Below, piece by piece: positions 22,306-31,278 of a DNA stretch of 37,383 bases. Made by a program: the position numbers and the translations under genes. The notes under the pieces were generated by a model. It did not search any database. It was not told where the DNA came from and saw only the letters and a program-made list of their open reading frames with translations. Numbering within the stretch: the first letter of the stretch is position 1; the number at the start of each line of letters is the position of its first letter. The stretch is from Globomyces pollinis-pini (taxonomy: Eukaryota; Chytridiomycota; Chytridiomycetes; Rhizophydiales; Globomycetaceae), in contig MU621261.1 of the NCBI GenBank assembly GCA_025399215.1, forward strand, positions 1-37,383, read 5' to 3'.

Positions 22306-23496
22306 TTACATATCTATTTTCCGTTGACCACTAAGCCATGAAAAGTGGTGGTTCGTAGAAAGGATTGGAAAGTGTTTTGGAATTTCAATGGGCATCAAAG
22401 TACACGCAATCTCGCGTGTTTCTCGTTGGATTATCGGGATTGATATTTGCTTTGTTACCGGGACCACATTGGTCGTTTTAGCTTTCGGATATCTCTTGTT
22501 GTTTATGAAAGTGCTGCTGATCGTGTTAATATTTGGAATGGGTGGTTTGGAGTCCAAGGGAATGCGAGAATGAGAATGTGTTAATAGAATATCCACACAT
22601 TCTTTATTTCCTGCAAATTCAGCCAACAGTGCAAATCGACTGTTGTATCCAAACAGGTCGATTCGATTGTGCACCACCAACCTTGCCAATATATCAGGAT
22701 AACCACGCAAACAAACATACTCTAGTACCAAAATACTATTAATAGTGAAGTCTACCCTTGGATCCGCTAGCAGCAGTCTTACAACATGCACTTTGTCATA
22801 GATACATGCATATTGAAGCGCTTCATTATTGTTGAAGGTTGGGTCTACTCTGGAGTCGAGCAATAATAATTTCACGCATTTTTCATATCCTCCTATACAT
22901 GCCGATACAAGGCATTGATTGCCATATATAGCTGGATCGACTCTATGATCTGCTAGCAAATATTTCAGACAAATATCCTTCCCAGTTCTTGCAGCATGTC
23001 GAATAGCTTCGTTATGATTCACTGACGGATCCACATCCGTGTATTTCAATAACAGGTTGACGATATGTGGGTAATTTTGAATAGTGGCTTCAATTAATAA
23101 CAGATTGCGATTGGTAAATTGGGGAGTGAATGAATTCAACAGTAAGTTCTCTGCACATTTAAAGTAATTCTTATCGCAAGCTTCCTTGAATAATATTCGT
23201 TTAAAACTGTCAGCCAAGGTTAAAGTGTTTGATAGAATTTCCAGAGCGGGTTGATGAGAGGTAAGTATTAGCCATTGGAATCGATCATTGTCAATATACT
23301 TTAATTCTGGGATACATAAATCTTTCAAATGGTCTTGTAAAGAATCAAACGATGTATCATAAGCTTCCCAGGTCAAGAGCAAGGGAGAGTGAAAATTCAA
23401 ATAAATAGACGAGCATTTCCAAGAGTAATATGAGACGATTGGCAGATGCTTTCCCACTTCCTGTAGTATTTCAGTGGGAAGGTCAGTGATAAGCAT
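22306..23496 (-). CDS. F-box plus ankyrin-repeat protein
   Basis: This is one uninterrupted exon. The frame can start at 23532, but M13 of that frame (23496) directly precedes the F-box-like segment MLITDLPTEILQEVGKHLPI, so I prefer it (396 aa). After a helical spacer, at least five ankyrin-type repeats run from about residue 125 to 305, each with the pattern ...A...G....[VI]K.LL.D.RVDP (for example YEKCVKLLLLDSRVDP and VHVVRLLLADPRVD). The C-terminal 90 residues are basic and polar with no recognised domain. F-box proteins recruit targets to SCF ubiquitin ligases and ankyrin repeats bind those targets, but no partner can be read from the sequence. This repeat style occurs in very large families in zoosporic fungi. 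A smaller relative lies at 28920-29591. Confidence 0.82.
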   Translation of the reverse strand: MLITDLPTEILQEVGKHLPIVSYYSWKCSSIYLNFHSPLLLTWEAYDTSFDSLQDHLKDLCIPELKYIDNDRFQWLILTSHQPALEILSNTLTLADSFKRILFKEACDKNYFKCAENLLLNSFTPQFTNRNLLLIEATIQNYPHIVNLLLKYTDVDPSVNHNEAIRHAARTGKDICLKYLLADHRVDPAIYGNQCLVSACIGGYEKCVKLLLLDSRVDPTFNNNEALQYACIYDKVHVVRLLLADPRVDFTINSILVLEYVCLRGYPDILARLVVHNRIDLFGYNSRFALLAEFAGNKECVDILLTHSHSRIPLDSKPPIPNINTISSTFINNKRYPKAKTTNVVPVTKQISIPIIQRETREIACTLMPIEIPKHFPILSTNHHFSWLSGQRKIDM

Positions 23497-23839
23497 ACGG
23501 ATAAAATACAAAGAAGTTCTGTGGAACATCACGATCTTAGTAGACTACAAACTAGTACCAATCATTTGGGTCTTTTGATACACATCAGATGAAATGCTAA
23601 GTGATTGCTATGCACCATATTGTTGATTACAGCCATGTAAAACAGTACCCAATCAATAAATGATAAACCAAAACCTGTAGTGCCTTGAAATTAATTACTC
23701 TACATCCTTCTATTCTTCATCTTTAGGCAATTTTAATGAGGATTTGATCTGGCAAAGTTCATGTTGGTCTTTGGGTCAGTGGTGTTTCACCTCCCATTGT
23801 CTTTGTTCCAAGGCGTTCTAGAATTCTTTACCGATAATA
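23497..23839. promoter_or_regulatory. Divergent promoter gap between ankyrin gene and YdcZ-type transporter
   Basis: This 343-bp gap separates two divergently oriented genes. I see no repeat or known binding motif. Regulatory content is inferred from orientation alone. Confidence 0.35.
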
Positions 23840-24991
23840 ATGCTCTATATAGTAGCAATATCATTAACTATTTTTACTGGTGCAATGGTAGCCTTACAGC
23901 CTGGAATGAACAGTCAACTGGCTGCAAAGTCTTCTACAATGTTTTCTGTTTGGACTGTATTTGTTACTGGCACGTTCTTCAACTTAGTCTATTGGCTGGC
24001 TTACTCAAACTTTGGTCGTGATTTAAATATTGATGGTGTACGATCAGCTCCTAGTTTTGTTTGGTTAGCCGGTGTTGTTGCATCAGCAATGGTTGGTTTA
24101 CTTACAATCAGTGTACAAGTCTTGGGTGCTTCTACAACTGTAGCATGCACTATTTCAACCCAGCTTATTTCATCCATTATTTTTGATACATATGGATTGA
24201 TTGGATACGAAAAGATTTCAGCTAATTTTGGACGATTGTTTGGAACTGCTCTATCAGTGGTTGCAGTGATCTTAATTTCTCATTACTCTCATGGAAATTC
24301 AAATCCAAAAGACTCAAATGATGGACTTATTGTTGGCGATAATGAATCTATCAACTCACAAGATACCCAAGCTTCAACTGGATTGAGGGAAACATCACCA
24401 TTACTCCAGTATAATCACTCATATGTTAATATCCCTTCACCAGCCAGTGATGTTAGTGATAATTCAAGTGAAACGGAGTATTCAGAAAAACATTCAAAGA
24501 AAGAGAAATTGATTTACTACACAATGCTGGTCGCATCAGTATTTGTTGGAGTATTGACAACAATCCAAGGTGGAATGATGGGTGTGTTAGCATCTCATAC
24601 TTCTGTTCCTTTCTCATCTGTATATACAATGGCTTCGGCCTCAATTTTTTTGTCATTTTACCAGTTAATAGATTGGTACATTTTTGGAAACACCTTCAAA
24701 TTCCCAAAAAAGGTACCTTTCTGGGCATGGCTTGGTGGTATACTAGGTAATTCTATTGTATGTAATTAATTTAAAGAATTTGAATATGCTGTGGTGACTG
24801 CTTTTCTCACTCCAGAATTGGGAGCATCACTATTCTTTGGTTTGATTGTAGCATCAGAACTTCAAGTATCCCTGATTTGTGATCATTTTGGGTTGGTTGG
24901 GTTGGATAAAGATCCCGTCAACAGCAAGAAAGTCATGGGTGTTGTCTTGATGATTATTGCAATCGCCATTGTAAGTATATCGTCCATTTAA
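23840..24991 (+). CDS. Fused double YdcZ (DUF606) drug/metabolite transporter-superfamily protein
   Basis: Two exons, 23840-24746 and 24777-24991, flank a 30-nt intron and give 373 aa. The protein has two related halves of about five membrane helices each. The first half contains GAMVALQPGMNSQLAAKS and ends near LISHYS; the second contains GVLTTIQGGMMGVLAS, LGASLFFGLIVASELQ and DHFGLVG. This is the YdcZ/DUF606 fold of the DMT superfamily. In bacteria YdcZ proteins are usually single halves, so this is an internally duplicated form. The 75-residue polar loop between halves carries ETSPLL, which fits the [DE]xxxL[LI] sorting signal for endolysosomal or vacuolar membranes. The substrate is unknown. 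The intron falls at the GGIL|EFEYAVV helix of the second half. Confidence 0.85.
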
Positions 24992-25934
24992 TGGGTCTTT
25001 CGTTGTCTTTCGTTCTTTCAATAAAAATATTGTTTCAAATAATTCAGTATCATTTGTGAACATTTATAATTATTATCTATTTTGTTAATATTTGAATGCT
25101 TTGTTCCGGGAATAGTTATTGTAAATTTTTTGGCATGTATTTCACTTTGTGTAACACATCCTAATGTCTAATCGTGCAAAAGTGGGTAGATATTGTGAGA
25201 TAAACGTATTCTTCAGCTCAACGGAGCATTAACAAACCTTTTAAAGTGGTTCATTAATGTCAACAAAGTATAGAACAGTATGAGGTTAAAAGTATCAGTA
25301 GAAATCAAGTAGTCATTAAGTCTGTTTTTGCTGAACTAATAGGTAAATTTATCATTTAACGATAACCCAATAAACAATTTCAACAAGGACGAGCATTTCA
25401 CTTGTTAATAATTGATTGTTGTGTTCCAATGGAAATGTACAATGAATTCATTAAGTATATGTTGGTATGTGAGAGTCATAAACAACACAAAAAAGAAGAT
25501 TAGTATCCAGTAAAGAACAGTGGGTCTGTATAACAGTGTAGTTCAGCATGTTCAATGTTGAAACCAGATCAGAGTATCATATGGCCACTCAAGATCTGAC
25601 TATAAAATTTTAATGATCAAACTCATTAACACACAACAAACACCAAAGATCATAAAACCACCAGAGTATCGAGGTAAAGCAGAATCAAGATAAATAAAGA
25701 GACGGTTGAAATATTAACTTGATTTAAGAAACTCACAGACTGTTTTGGAGGCGTTCAAGTCTAGTTGCACCAATTTAAACTCCGACCACAAATGACGCGC
25801 TGGTTTTTCACTTCGATCTTACTTTCCAAACAATACTAAAAGACCCTGATGATTCAAGTAGAGATGGCAAGTAGTCCTGAATCTGTAAAGCCATCATGTA
25901 AAGTGGTTGATTGACTCTTATAACTCTAGTAAAT
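24992..25934. other. Long intergenic region upstream of the forkhead gene
   Basis: This 943-bp stretch is AT-rich with no open frame that looks like a protein. An AATAAA near 25019 could serve polyadenylation of the transporter gene. The rest probably holds the promoter and 5' untranslated region of the forkhead gene, the longest upstream region in the window apart from the repeat-rich right end. I recognise no repeat in it. Confidence 0.5.
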
Positions 25935-27118
25935 ATGACCTCAAATAAACTTAAACGAAAATCAACACAAATAGAAGATCCACTGGATAACAAACCAACA
26001 GAGTTCTTTAATCAAGTTCTGGAACTCTCTCAAACATCCATTGGTAGACCTCGCACCAAAAAAACCAAGGAAAAATCAAAGAAATCCGGATTGCCAGATT
26101 CTTCAGGGCATATCAGACCCACGTTATCCTATAATGAGCTTATAGTGGAGGCTATTAAGAGATCAGAAGCAGGGATGCTCTCGTTGCAGGAGATTTACGA
26201 TTATATCCAAGAAACTTATTTATTCTTTAGAGATTCCACTGTCGTAAGTCATTTCATTTTCTTAAACTCTTTTAGGCTTGGCAAAATTCGATTCGTCATA
26301 ACTTGTCAGTTCAAAAAATGTTTGAACGGGTAACAAGACCCGCAACAAACCCCGGTAAGGGTGGTCTATGGAGAATCATTCCCACTGCTACCGATGAAGA
26401 CCTTCAAGTAAAGCGACGAAGATCCAACGACATTACTACCGCAGTCAACTCGCCTGTGGTGGAAAGTGATGTGGGTATTGATCGTCTAAAAGACCATCAT
26501 GAACATCACGATAGTCTTAGCGATACTCAATCCTTACCTTATTCTTATTCTGGTACTACTATATCAGGATCCCCTACTTCTTTTAAACATAATTATACGA
26601 TAAACCCAATAGACTCTAGTTTTAAACAATTTCCTCTTCAAACATTCCCACCACAATTCATGATGAACAATGATGGTAATGTTGTAAATACTTCCTTTTC
26701 TTCAAATTATTATTCTAACTGCCCTCCGTATCAATCACCAGGGATCGAAAACAATCTCTATCAACAAAATCTTGATGCCGATCCACTTGATGGTCTTGAT
26801 GATGATCCTCCTGAACCTACCAAAACGGGAAATCACTTGATGGATACGCTGGCTACACTTGCTTTGTCTGCCGACGCTCAATCATTCCCTTGGCCTGCTA
26901 CTGGGGATCAAGAATGGTTACAATCAGAACCTGACACTATGAAATCTTATTTCCCAGAAAACAAAGGTCCTTATGTTTATTGTCCGGAGCCTTCATCCAA
27001 AAAAGACCGTCATGATATTGCTATTATGCTGAATCCTTTGGTTGGTGACAAAACACTATTACAAGCAACCCGTTTTGATGATCTGGACAATGAAGATGAT
27101 CTTTCCTTAATCAAATAG
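25935..27118 (+). CDS. Forkhead (winged-helix) transcription factor
   Basis: Two exons, 25935-26243 and 26276-27118, join in phase 0 over a 32-nt intron, giving 383 aa. I start at the ATG at 25935; upstream in-frame codons are non-ATG. Residues 1-60 are basic and include KLKRKS and PRTKKTKEKSKKS, a likely nuclear signal. The forkhead domain follows: RPTLSYNELIVEAIKRSE, LSLQEIYDYIQETY, then across the splice WQNSIRHNLSVQKMF, which is the DNA-contact helix 3, and GKGGLWRI in the wing. The remaining 220 residues are Ser/Pro/Asn-rich with an acidic patch (DPLDGLDDDPPEP) typical of activation regions, and an acidic C-terminus. Forkhead proteins bind GTAAACA-type sites, which occur in the promoters of the two genes just downstream. 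The subfamily is not determined. Confidence 0.9.
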
Positions 27119-27275
27119 ACAGTTACTGAAATGTAAGCAATAAATGGGGTAGTTAGACTATTCATTTCTTATTTGCTTCAATGTTTGAATTTTATTATAC
27201 CATATATATCGATTGATTGAGTACTATTAAATTCATTTGAATTGTAAACTACACTACTTAAAGAATGTATATACT

Positions 27276-27282
27276 GTAAACA
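27276..27282 (+). promoter_or_regulatory. Forkhead-type site GTAAACA upstream of lipocalin 1
   Basis: This site lies within ACTGTAAACAAA (27273-27284), about 60 bp before the first lipocalin start. The identical 12-mer recurs immediately before the second lipocalin start. GTAAACA is the classic forkhead core; binding is inferred. Confidence 0.35.
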
Positions 27283-27311
27283 AAATATTGACTTTGGTGT
27301 TCTTCGAATCA

Positions 27312-27323
27312 ACGCGTTTTAAA
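27312..27323 (+). promoter_or_regulatory. ACGCGTTTTAAA box upstream of lipocalin 1
   Basis: This 12-mer lies 17 bp before the ATG at 27341 and is repeated identically at 28090-28101 before the paralogue. Its ACGCGT half equals the fungal MluI cell-cycle box core. The TTTTAAA half could be a TATA-like element. Confidence 0.45.
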
Positions 27324-27340
27324 TATGTTTTACAAAACAA

Positions 27341-27922
27341 ATGATTATATTTAATCTTATTTTCATTATATGGGGAGTTACATGCTATATTCCAAATGCT
27401 GGACCTGAATTGAAGTCTCTCTGTCAACCCAACACAGAATGTAGCATTGACCCACAAAATTTATTTGGAAGATGGTTTGAAATAGCAACAACTAGTCAAA
27501 CAGCTTACAATTCTTACCGTTGTTTTCGTTATTCCCTTAGATTACCAAAATCAGGGGTATATACTTCAGGAACAAGATTCAAAGTGAAAATGAGCTATAT
27601 GGATCTGAACAGCACTGAATTCGTGAGGAAAGTTAGCGTAGGGCAAATATTGGATTTTCCAATGTTAAGACTACCAACAAAAAGATCATCAAACGATACA
27701 TTCAATATCTTTACGATAAAGAACATCTGGGTTGATCAAGACGGAAACTACCATCGTATGTTACTAATGAACTCAATCAATGATGTTGAATATTTATATA
27801 TTTTCGCTCGTACACGTTCCATTACATTTGTAGAAATGGCTATATCAAAGAATTCTGCTTCAATTCTTGGATTTCCACCATATAAACATGTTTGGAATAT
27901 TGCAGATTGTGAAGATTATTAG
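27341..27922 (+). CDS. Secreted lipocalin-like protein 1
   Basis: This is a 193-aa, single-exon protein. Residues 1-15 form a hydrophobic signal peptide. The lipocalin signature is FGRWFEIATTS at about residues 47-57 (the G-x-W motif), followed by alternating beta-strand sequence and a late segment YIFARTRSITFVEMAISK that fits the R-x(6)-E region before the C-terminal helix. Cysteines occur at positions paralleling the neighbouring paralogue: a CQPNTEC pair before the G-x-W motif, one in YRCFRY and one in ADCEDY near the end, consistent with two disulfides. Lipocalins are extracellular carriers of small hydrophobic ligands; the ligand is unknown. It lies directly downstream of the forkhead gene on the same strand and starts a tandem pair. 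Confidence 0.72.
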   Translation: MIIFNLIFIIWGVTCYIPNAGPELKSLCQPNTECSIDPQNLFGRWFEIATTSQTAYNSYRCFRYSLRLPKSGVYTSGTRFKVKMSYMDLNSTEFVRKVSVGQILDFPMLRLPTKRSSNDTFNIFTIKNIWVDQDGNYHRMLLMNSINDVEYLYIFARTRSITFVEMAISKNSASILGFPPYKHVWNIADCEDY

Positions 27923-28025
27923 ATTCAACTTTGAAAAGACCAGTAGATTAGTTAATGTCAAATCTATCCTTAATAAAATCTGAATAATTTGTTCTTCTAT
28001 TATCTTTATCTATCGAATTTATATT

Positions 28026-28032
28026 GTAAACA
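28026..28032 (+). promoter_or_regulatory. Forkhead-type site GTAAACA between lipocalins
   Basis: It lies within TTGTAAACAATT, about 95 bp upstream of the second lipocalin. It is one of three GTAAACA cores in the two promoter regions. Binding is not shown. Confidence 0.3.
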
Positions 28033-28089
28033 ATTCATATTGAGTTGAATGTTGTCAATGGTTGTTAAACATAACAAACAATGATTTCC

Positions 28090-28101
28090 ACGCGTTTTAA
28101 A
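28090..28101 (+). promoter_or_regulatory. ACGCGTTTTAAA box upstream of lipocalin 2
   Basis: It is identical to the 12-mer at 27312-27323 and lies 24 bp before the ATG at 28126. Here the box precedes the ACTGTAAACAAA element (28115-28126), the reverse of the order at the first paralogue. Confidence 0.45.
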
Positions 28102-28125
28102 GTTTAATAGTTTAACTGTAAACAA

Positions 28126-28719
28126 ATGTTATTTTCAACAGTGTTTCTGGTATCCATTACAACAGTTTTAGCAGGAGTCATCCCATCCTCACATAGCAGT
28201 ACAAACCCTTATTGTAAACCAAAAGAAACTTGCGAGATTAATCCAACGTTGTTTGCAGGAGTATGGTATGAAATCGGCACCACAGACCTTTTGGCATATG
28301 ACGATATTAAATGCAAGAGTTACAACTATACTTTCTTAACATCGGGCAATGAATATGTGTTTGGTACTCCATTCAATGTCACCTTGACAGCAAAAAACAA
28401 AACTTCAAATGCAATAGTTCTTGAAAATGGGACAGGAAAATTTAACAACTCATCAACATATACAGTCAATTTACCACTCTCTTATTCGAACAGCACGTTA
28501 TACTCTAACTATACAGTTAAAAATGTATGGACTAATGAAATTGGTCACTATCAACGCGCATTATTGAGCAATGTGATTGATGGTGTGGATCAATTATCAA
28601 TTTTGGCAAGAACTGCAAACATCTCTATGGTAGATTTGGCGATTATTAGAGTATATGCGTTCCATGCTGGATATGGTTTAAAAGATTATCGATGGAAGAT
28701 GGCAAATTGTACAAATTGA
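28126..28719 (+). CDS. Secreted lipocalin-like protein 2 (tandem paralogue)
   Basis: This is a 197-aa, single-exon protein with a signal peptide (MLFSTVFLVSITTVLAGV). It parallels its upstream neighbour: CKPKETCEINP, then FAGVWYEIGTTD (G-x-W motif), YDDIKCKSYNYT, KNVWTNEIGHYQRALL and LSILARTANISMVDLAI, ending MANCTN. The four cysteines align with those of the first protein. It has many N-x-[ST] sequons (for example NYT, NVT, NKT, NGT, NNS and NST), so heavy N-glycosylation is likely, whereas the first paralogue has few. Identity between the two is modest over the middle strands, so the duplication is old or diverging fast. Ligand and role are unknown. Confidence 0.72.
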   Translation: MLFSTVFLVSITTVLAGVIPSSHSSTNPYCKPKETCEINPTLFAGVWYEIGTTDLLAYDDIKCKSYNYTFLTSGNEYVFGTPFNVTLTAKNKTSNAIVLENGTGKFNNSSTYTVNLPLSYSNSTLYSNYTVKNVWTNEIGHYQRALLSNVIDGVDQLSILARTANISMVDLAIIRVYAFHAGYGLKDYRWKMANCTN

Positions 28720-28919
28720 TTTCAATAAAAATCAATCAACTTCTTTGCCATTTTATAATGTTTAATAGACTCTTATTCTCATTGCACTACTATCTATCAA
28801 ATAGCCTTAGGGTAAATGCTTAAAAGAAAATACTCCAGCTTGCATCATAGGGAATATCATAGTTCATGTTCAGATGGTAGTTTATTCACAAATATACTTC
28901 AGATTGTATCTATTTAACA

Positions 28920-29591
28920 TTACTGATATGCGTCAGAATCTTCATCGCTTTCTAAATCACTCTCAGAATTGCTTTCAGAATGGAATTCCAACTCGCTTTC
29001 CGAATCATTTTTAGGCACTTCTTCATTGAATCTTGGATCAGACAGTAATAGTTTTAATGATTCTCCATGCCCAAAAGCTTTCGGGACTTTCATATATTCC
29101 TCTTTGATGTATTTGAAATTTAAAGGTTGATATGCTAATAACAATTTCAAAATATCTATGTTGTCATTGGAGACCGCCCATAATAATCCATCTTGATGAG
29201 CAATATGATCTTCATGACCATACTTGTCCAATAGTAATTTTAAACAATCAGTATATCCAACATAACAAACTCTTGAAAATATACTCTTCTTCATTTGGAT
29301 TGTTAGAATTGATTTTTCGATTAATCTTTGTAAGGTAGTTGAAGAAAAGCACTGAATGTATTGATTCAGTCTAGGTTCTGTGATTAAATTTAAGTCTACT
29401 ATGATATGCCTCGATACTATTTGCCATCGATATTGTTTAACGGATTCAGTGAAAGCATCCCAGTCAGTCAGTTTAAGCGGTAAGTTAATGGTTATATACT
29501 TTGAGGATCGAGCAAGTTCGACATTCGTCCCAAGGTCCAAAAGTTGCATGACTTGCATCATTACATCCGTTGGTATTTCATCCAATATCAT
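28920..29591 (-). CDS. Small F-box-like/ankyrin protein with acidic Ser tail
   Basis: This is a 223-aa single exon. It begins MILDEIPTDVMMQVMQLLDL, an F-box-like helix pair as in the gene at 22306-23496, and then a helical spacer. Two to three weak ankyrin units follow (YVGYTDCLKLLLDKYG, DNIDILKLLLAYQP and GESLKLLLSDPRFN). It ends in about 30 residues made mostly of S, E and D, a candidate CK2-type phosphorylation or degradation region. It is shorter than its relative and has fewer repeats. The target is unknown. Two abutting TGACTCA motifs lie 60 bp upstream of the start. Confidence 0.75.
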   Translation of the reverse strand: MILDEIPTDVMMQVMQLLDLGTNVELARSSKYITINLPLKLTDWDAFTESVKQYRWQIVSRHIIVDLNLITEPRLNQYIQCFSSTTLQRLIEKSILTIQMKKSIFSRVCYVGYTDCLKLLLDKYGHEDHIAHQDGLLWAVSNDNIDILKLLLAYQPLNFKYIKEEYMKVPKAFGHGESLKLLLSDPRFNEEVPKNDSESELEFHSESNSESDLESDEDSDAYQ

Positions 29592-29650
29592 TCTTTACAA
29601 TTTAATTTGAATGAGTAAAGTTTTCCTTTGGCTTTTTATAGTGTTGCCTT

Positions 29651-29664
29651 TGACTCATGACTCA
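29651..29664. promoter_or_regulatory. Tandem TGACTCA bZIP-type sites
   Basis: TGACTCATGACTCA contains two abutting 7-mers matching the AP-1/Gcn4 consensus. They sit 60-73 bp upstream of the small F-box/ankyrin gene's start codon and downstream of the 37-aa frame. Recognition by a bZIP factor is inferred from the motif. Confidence 0.4.
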
Positions 29665-29716
29665 TCGAATCAGCCAGTCTTTCAATCATCCCCAAACATG
29701 TTACAGATACAAATCC

Positions 29717-29830
29717 TTATGGCATTACGGTGTACATCTTCCGTGTAATTCGGTATTGGATCGTGCACATGAACACGATCATATAAATGGGTAGAAAGGC
29801 AATCACCACCAGAAGTTGCCTTCGTTTCAT
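29717..29830 (-). CDS. Candidate 37-aa single-pass membrane microprotein
   Basis: ATG (complement of 29828-29830) opens a 37-codon frame ending TAA. The protein starts MKRRQLL, has one hydrophobic helix at about residues 6-24 (VVIAFLPIYMIVFMC) and ends with a basic amphipathic tail (QYRITRKMYTVMP). A compact K/R-rich start, one helix and a basic tail is typical of genuine small membrane proteins of mitochondria or ER. It occupies an otherwise empty 411-bp gap between two minus-strand genes. I do not recognise a family. A GTAATG just before the stop could be a donor, so the frame might continue in another exon. Confidence 0.35.
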   Translation of the reverse strand: MKRRQLLVVIAFLPIYMIVFMCTIQYRITRKMYTVMP

Positions 29831-30002
29831 TTGAAAGGAACACTTATTTAATGATTGTTTTACGTGCTTAGCTGTAATACATTAATGAGAAAAGTAATAC
29901 AACAAATATACCATTTCTAATTAAGCATAACAAACAAATTCAATATCCAAATGCCGTTCAATAATCAAAGAGCAAAGAGTTGGTACAACTTCAGAATTTA
30001 TT

Positions 30003-31117
30003 TCATTGATGTGATTTTGAAATCCAATGATCATGTTTAACAATCAACTTTTGAATAATGTATTTCTCAATTTCCACTTGATTCTTTACATCATCATCCG
30101 ATAATTTTAATTCTTCTGATTGATCATGAGTGATAAACCAAACAATCCATTTTCTAGTTTGTAAGAGATTTCCAATCACAAGTTGATGTCCATAACGTTG
30201 CAAAGCTGTTTGAGCTTTAGATATTAAAATAGAATCATCTGTTTCAAGTTTGAATGATACAGTGTATGCTTCTGGTGCCCATTCAGATACTAATGGTTTG
30301 ATAATTTTTGGTACTTGATCAAGTACTAATGATAATCCTCCATCACTTGATTGGATTTTATGTGTTGCCTATCTTTGTTAGTATGTCAGATTGATTACCA
30401 TTTTACTTTGGGGAATAAAGAAATCACTGACAGCAGCTGCTAAATAAAACATTGCGTGTGATTTCAATGGGGCCATAAGTTTAGTGGTAGCTTGTAATAG
30501 GAACAAATAATCAGAAACGGTAGTGAAATCGACTTTAAGTAATACTTGGTCTGCAGTTGCCTGAATGGTAAACGAAATAAATGTAACCTTATGGTATTTG
30601 TTCATTACGTTTCGAATTTCATCGAGATGCTCAGTTGTCACCACGACTTGATCACCTTTAGTTTCCAATAAGTCTAGGAAACAGTTTTTGGAATGTGTAT
30701 AATGTCTTGTAAATGGTTCCAGACTCCATTGTCGATGAAGGAAAATACACGCATAACTAGAGCATTAAACAATTAATCGTTTATGTAAGATAATTACCCA
30801 GCTTCGATGAAATATTCAGCTGAAGTAGCTCCTAAAATGTTAAAGAATGCACTTTTCGTACCTCTAGTACCAGCACTAAAGTTATCCAAGAATCTAACAG
30901 TATTGCTCTATATAAAATCAGATTAAAAATGGTCTCAACTTCAAGGGGGACGGTTGTACCTCCAGACTACAAGTTAATGAACTTTGAATACAGTGACCAA
31001 GACCAATTTCTTCCCTCTTTGTTGGTTCACATTGATAAAATCTCTAATTTTAAGTGTATTTTGCTCCAAGTTGGCTGGAGCTGTTGTAGTGTTGAAATAT
31101 TCATCAGGAGTAGACAT
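30003..31117 (-). CDS. CAB2: Phosphopantothenoylcysteine synthetase (CoA biosynthesis)
   Basis: The ATG lies at 31117-31115 and the stop at 30003-30005. The first exon gives MSTPDEYFNTTTAPANLEQ then RGKKLVLVT; a 25-nt intron restores VT|SGGTTVPLEVET, the nucleotide-binding loop of eukaryotic PPC synthetases. Next comes RFLDNFSAGTRGTKSAFF. A longer intron restores EAG|YACIFLHRQWSLEPFTRHY. Then come LKSHAMFYLAAAVSDFFIP, the carboxylate-binding region, EHKIQSSDGGLSLVLDQVPK, WAPEAYTVSFKLETD, and ALQRYGHQLVIGNLLQTRKW. The enzyme joins 4'-phosphopantothenate to cysteine, the second step towards coenzyme A; the eukaryotic type usually uses ATP. It is free-standing here, as in other eukaryotes, rather than fused to the decarboxylase as in bacterial CoaBC. 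Its start is 162 bp from the eL42 stop. Confidence 0.92.
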
Positions 31118-31278
31118 TGAAAAGGGAAAGATGATCACCAAACCAAAATCACCTACGACTTGTTTATGATGGTCCCTAAAACTTCATTGTAATCTCAAAA
31201 GGAAACTATAAATGTGGTGGATGTTTGTATATTAATAACAAATACGCTCTTTAAACAAGTATGAGAAAAAATACTAGC

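Noticed and set aside
22388..22742. Plus-strand frames opposite the F-box/ankyrin gene
   Set aside because: They are shadow frames of the minus-strand repeats without domain content.
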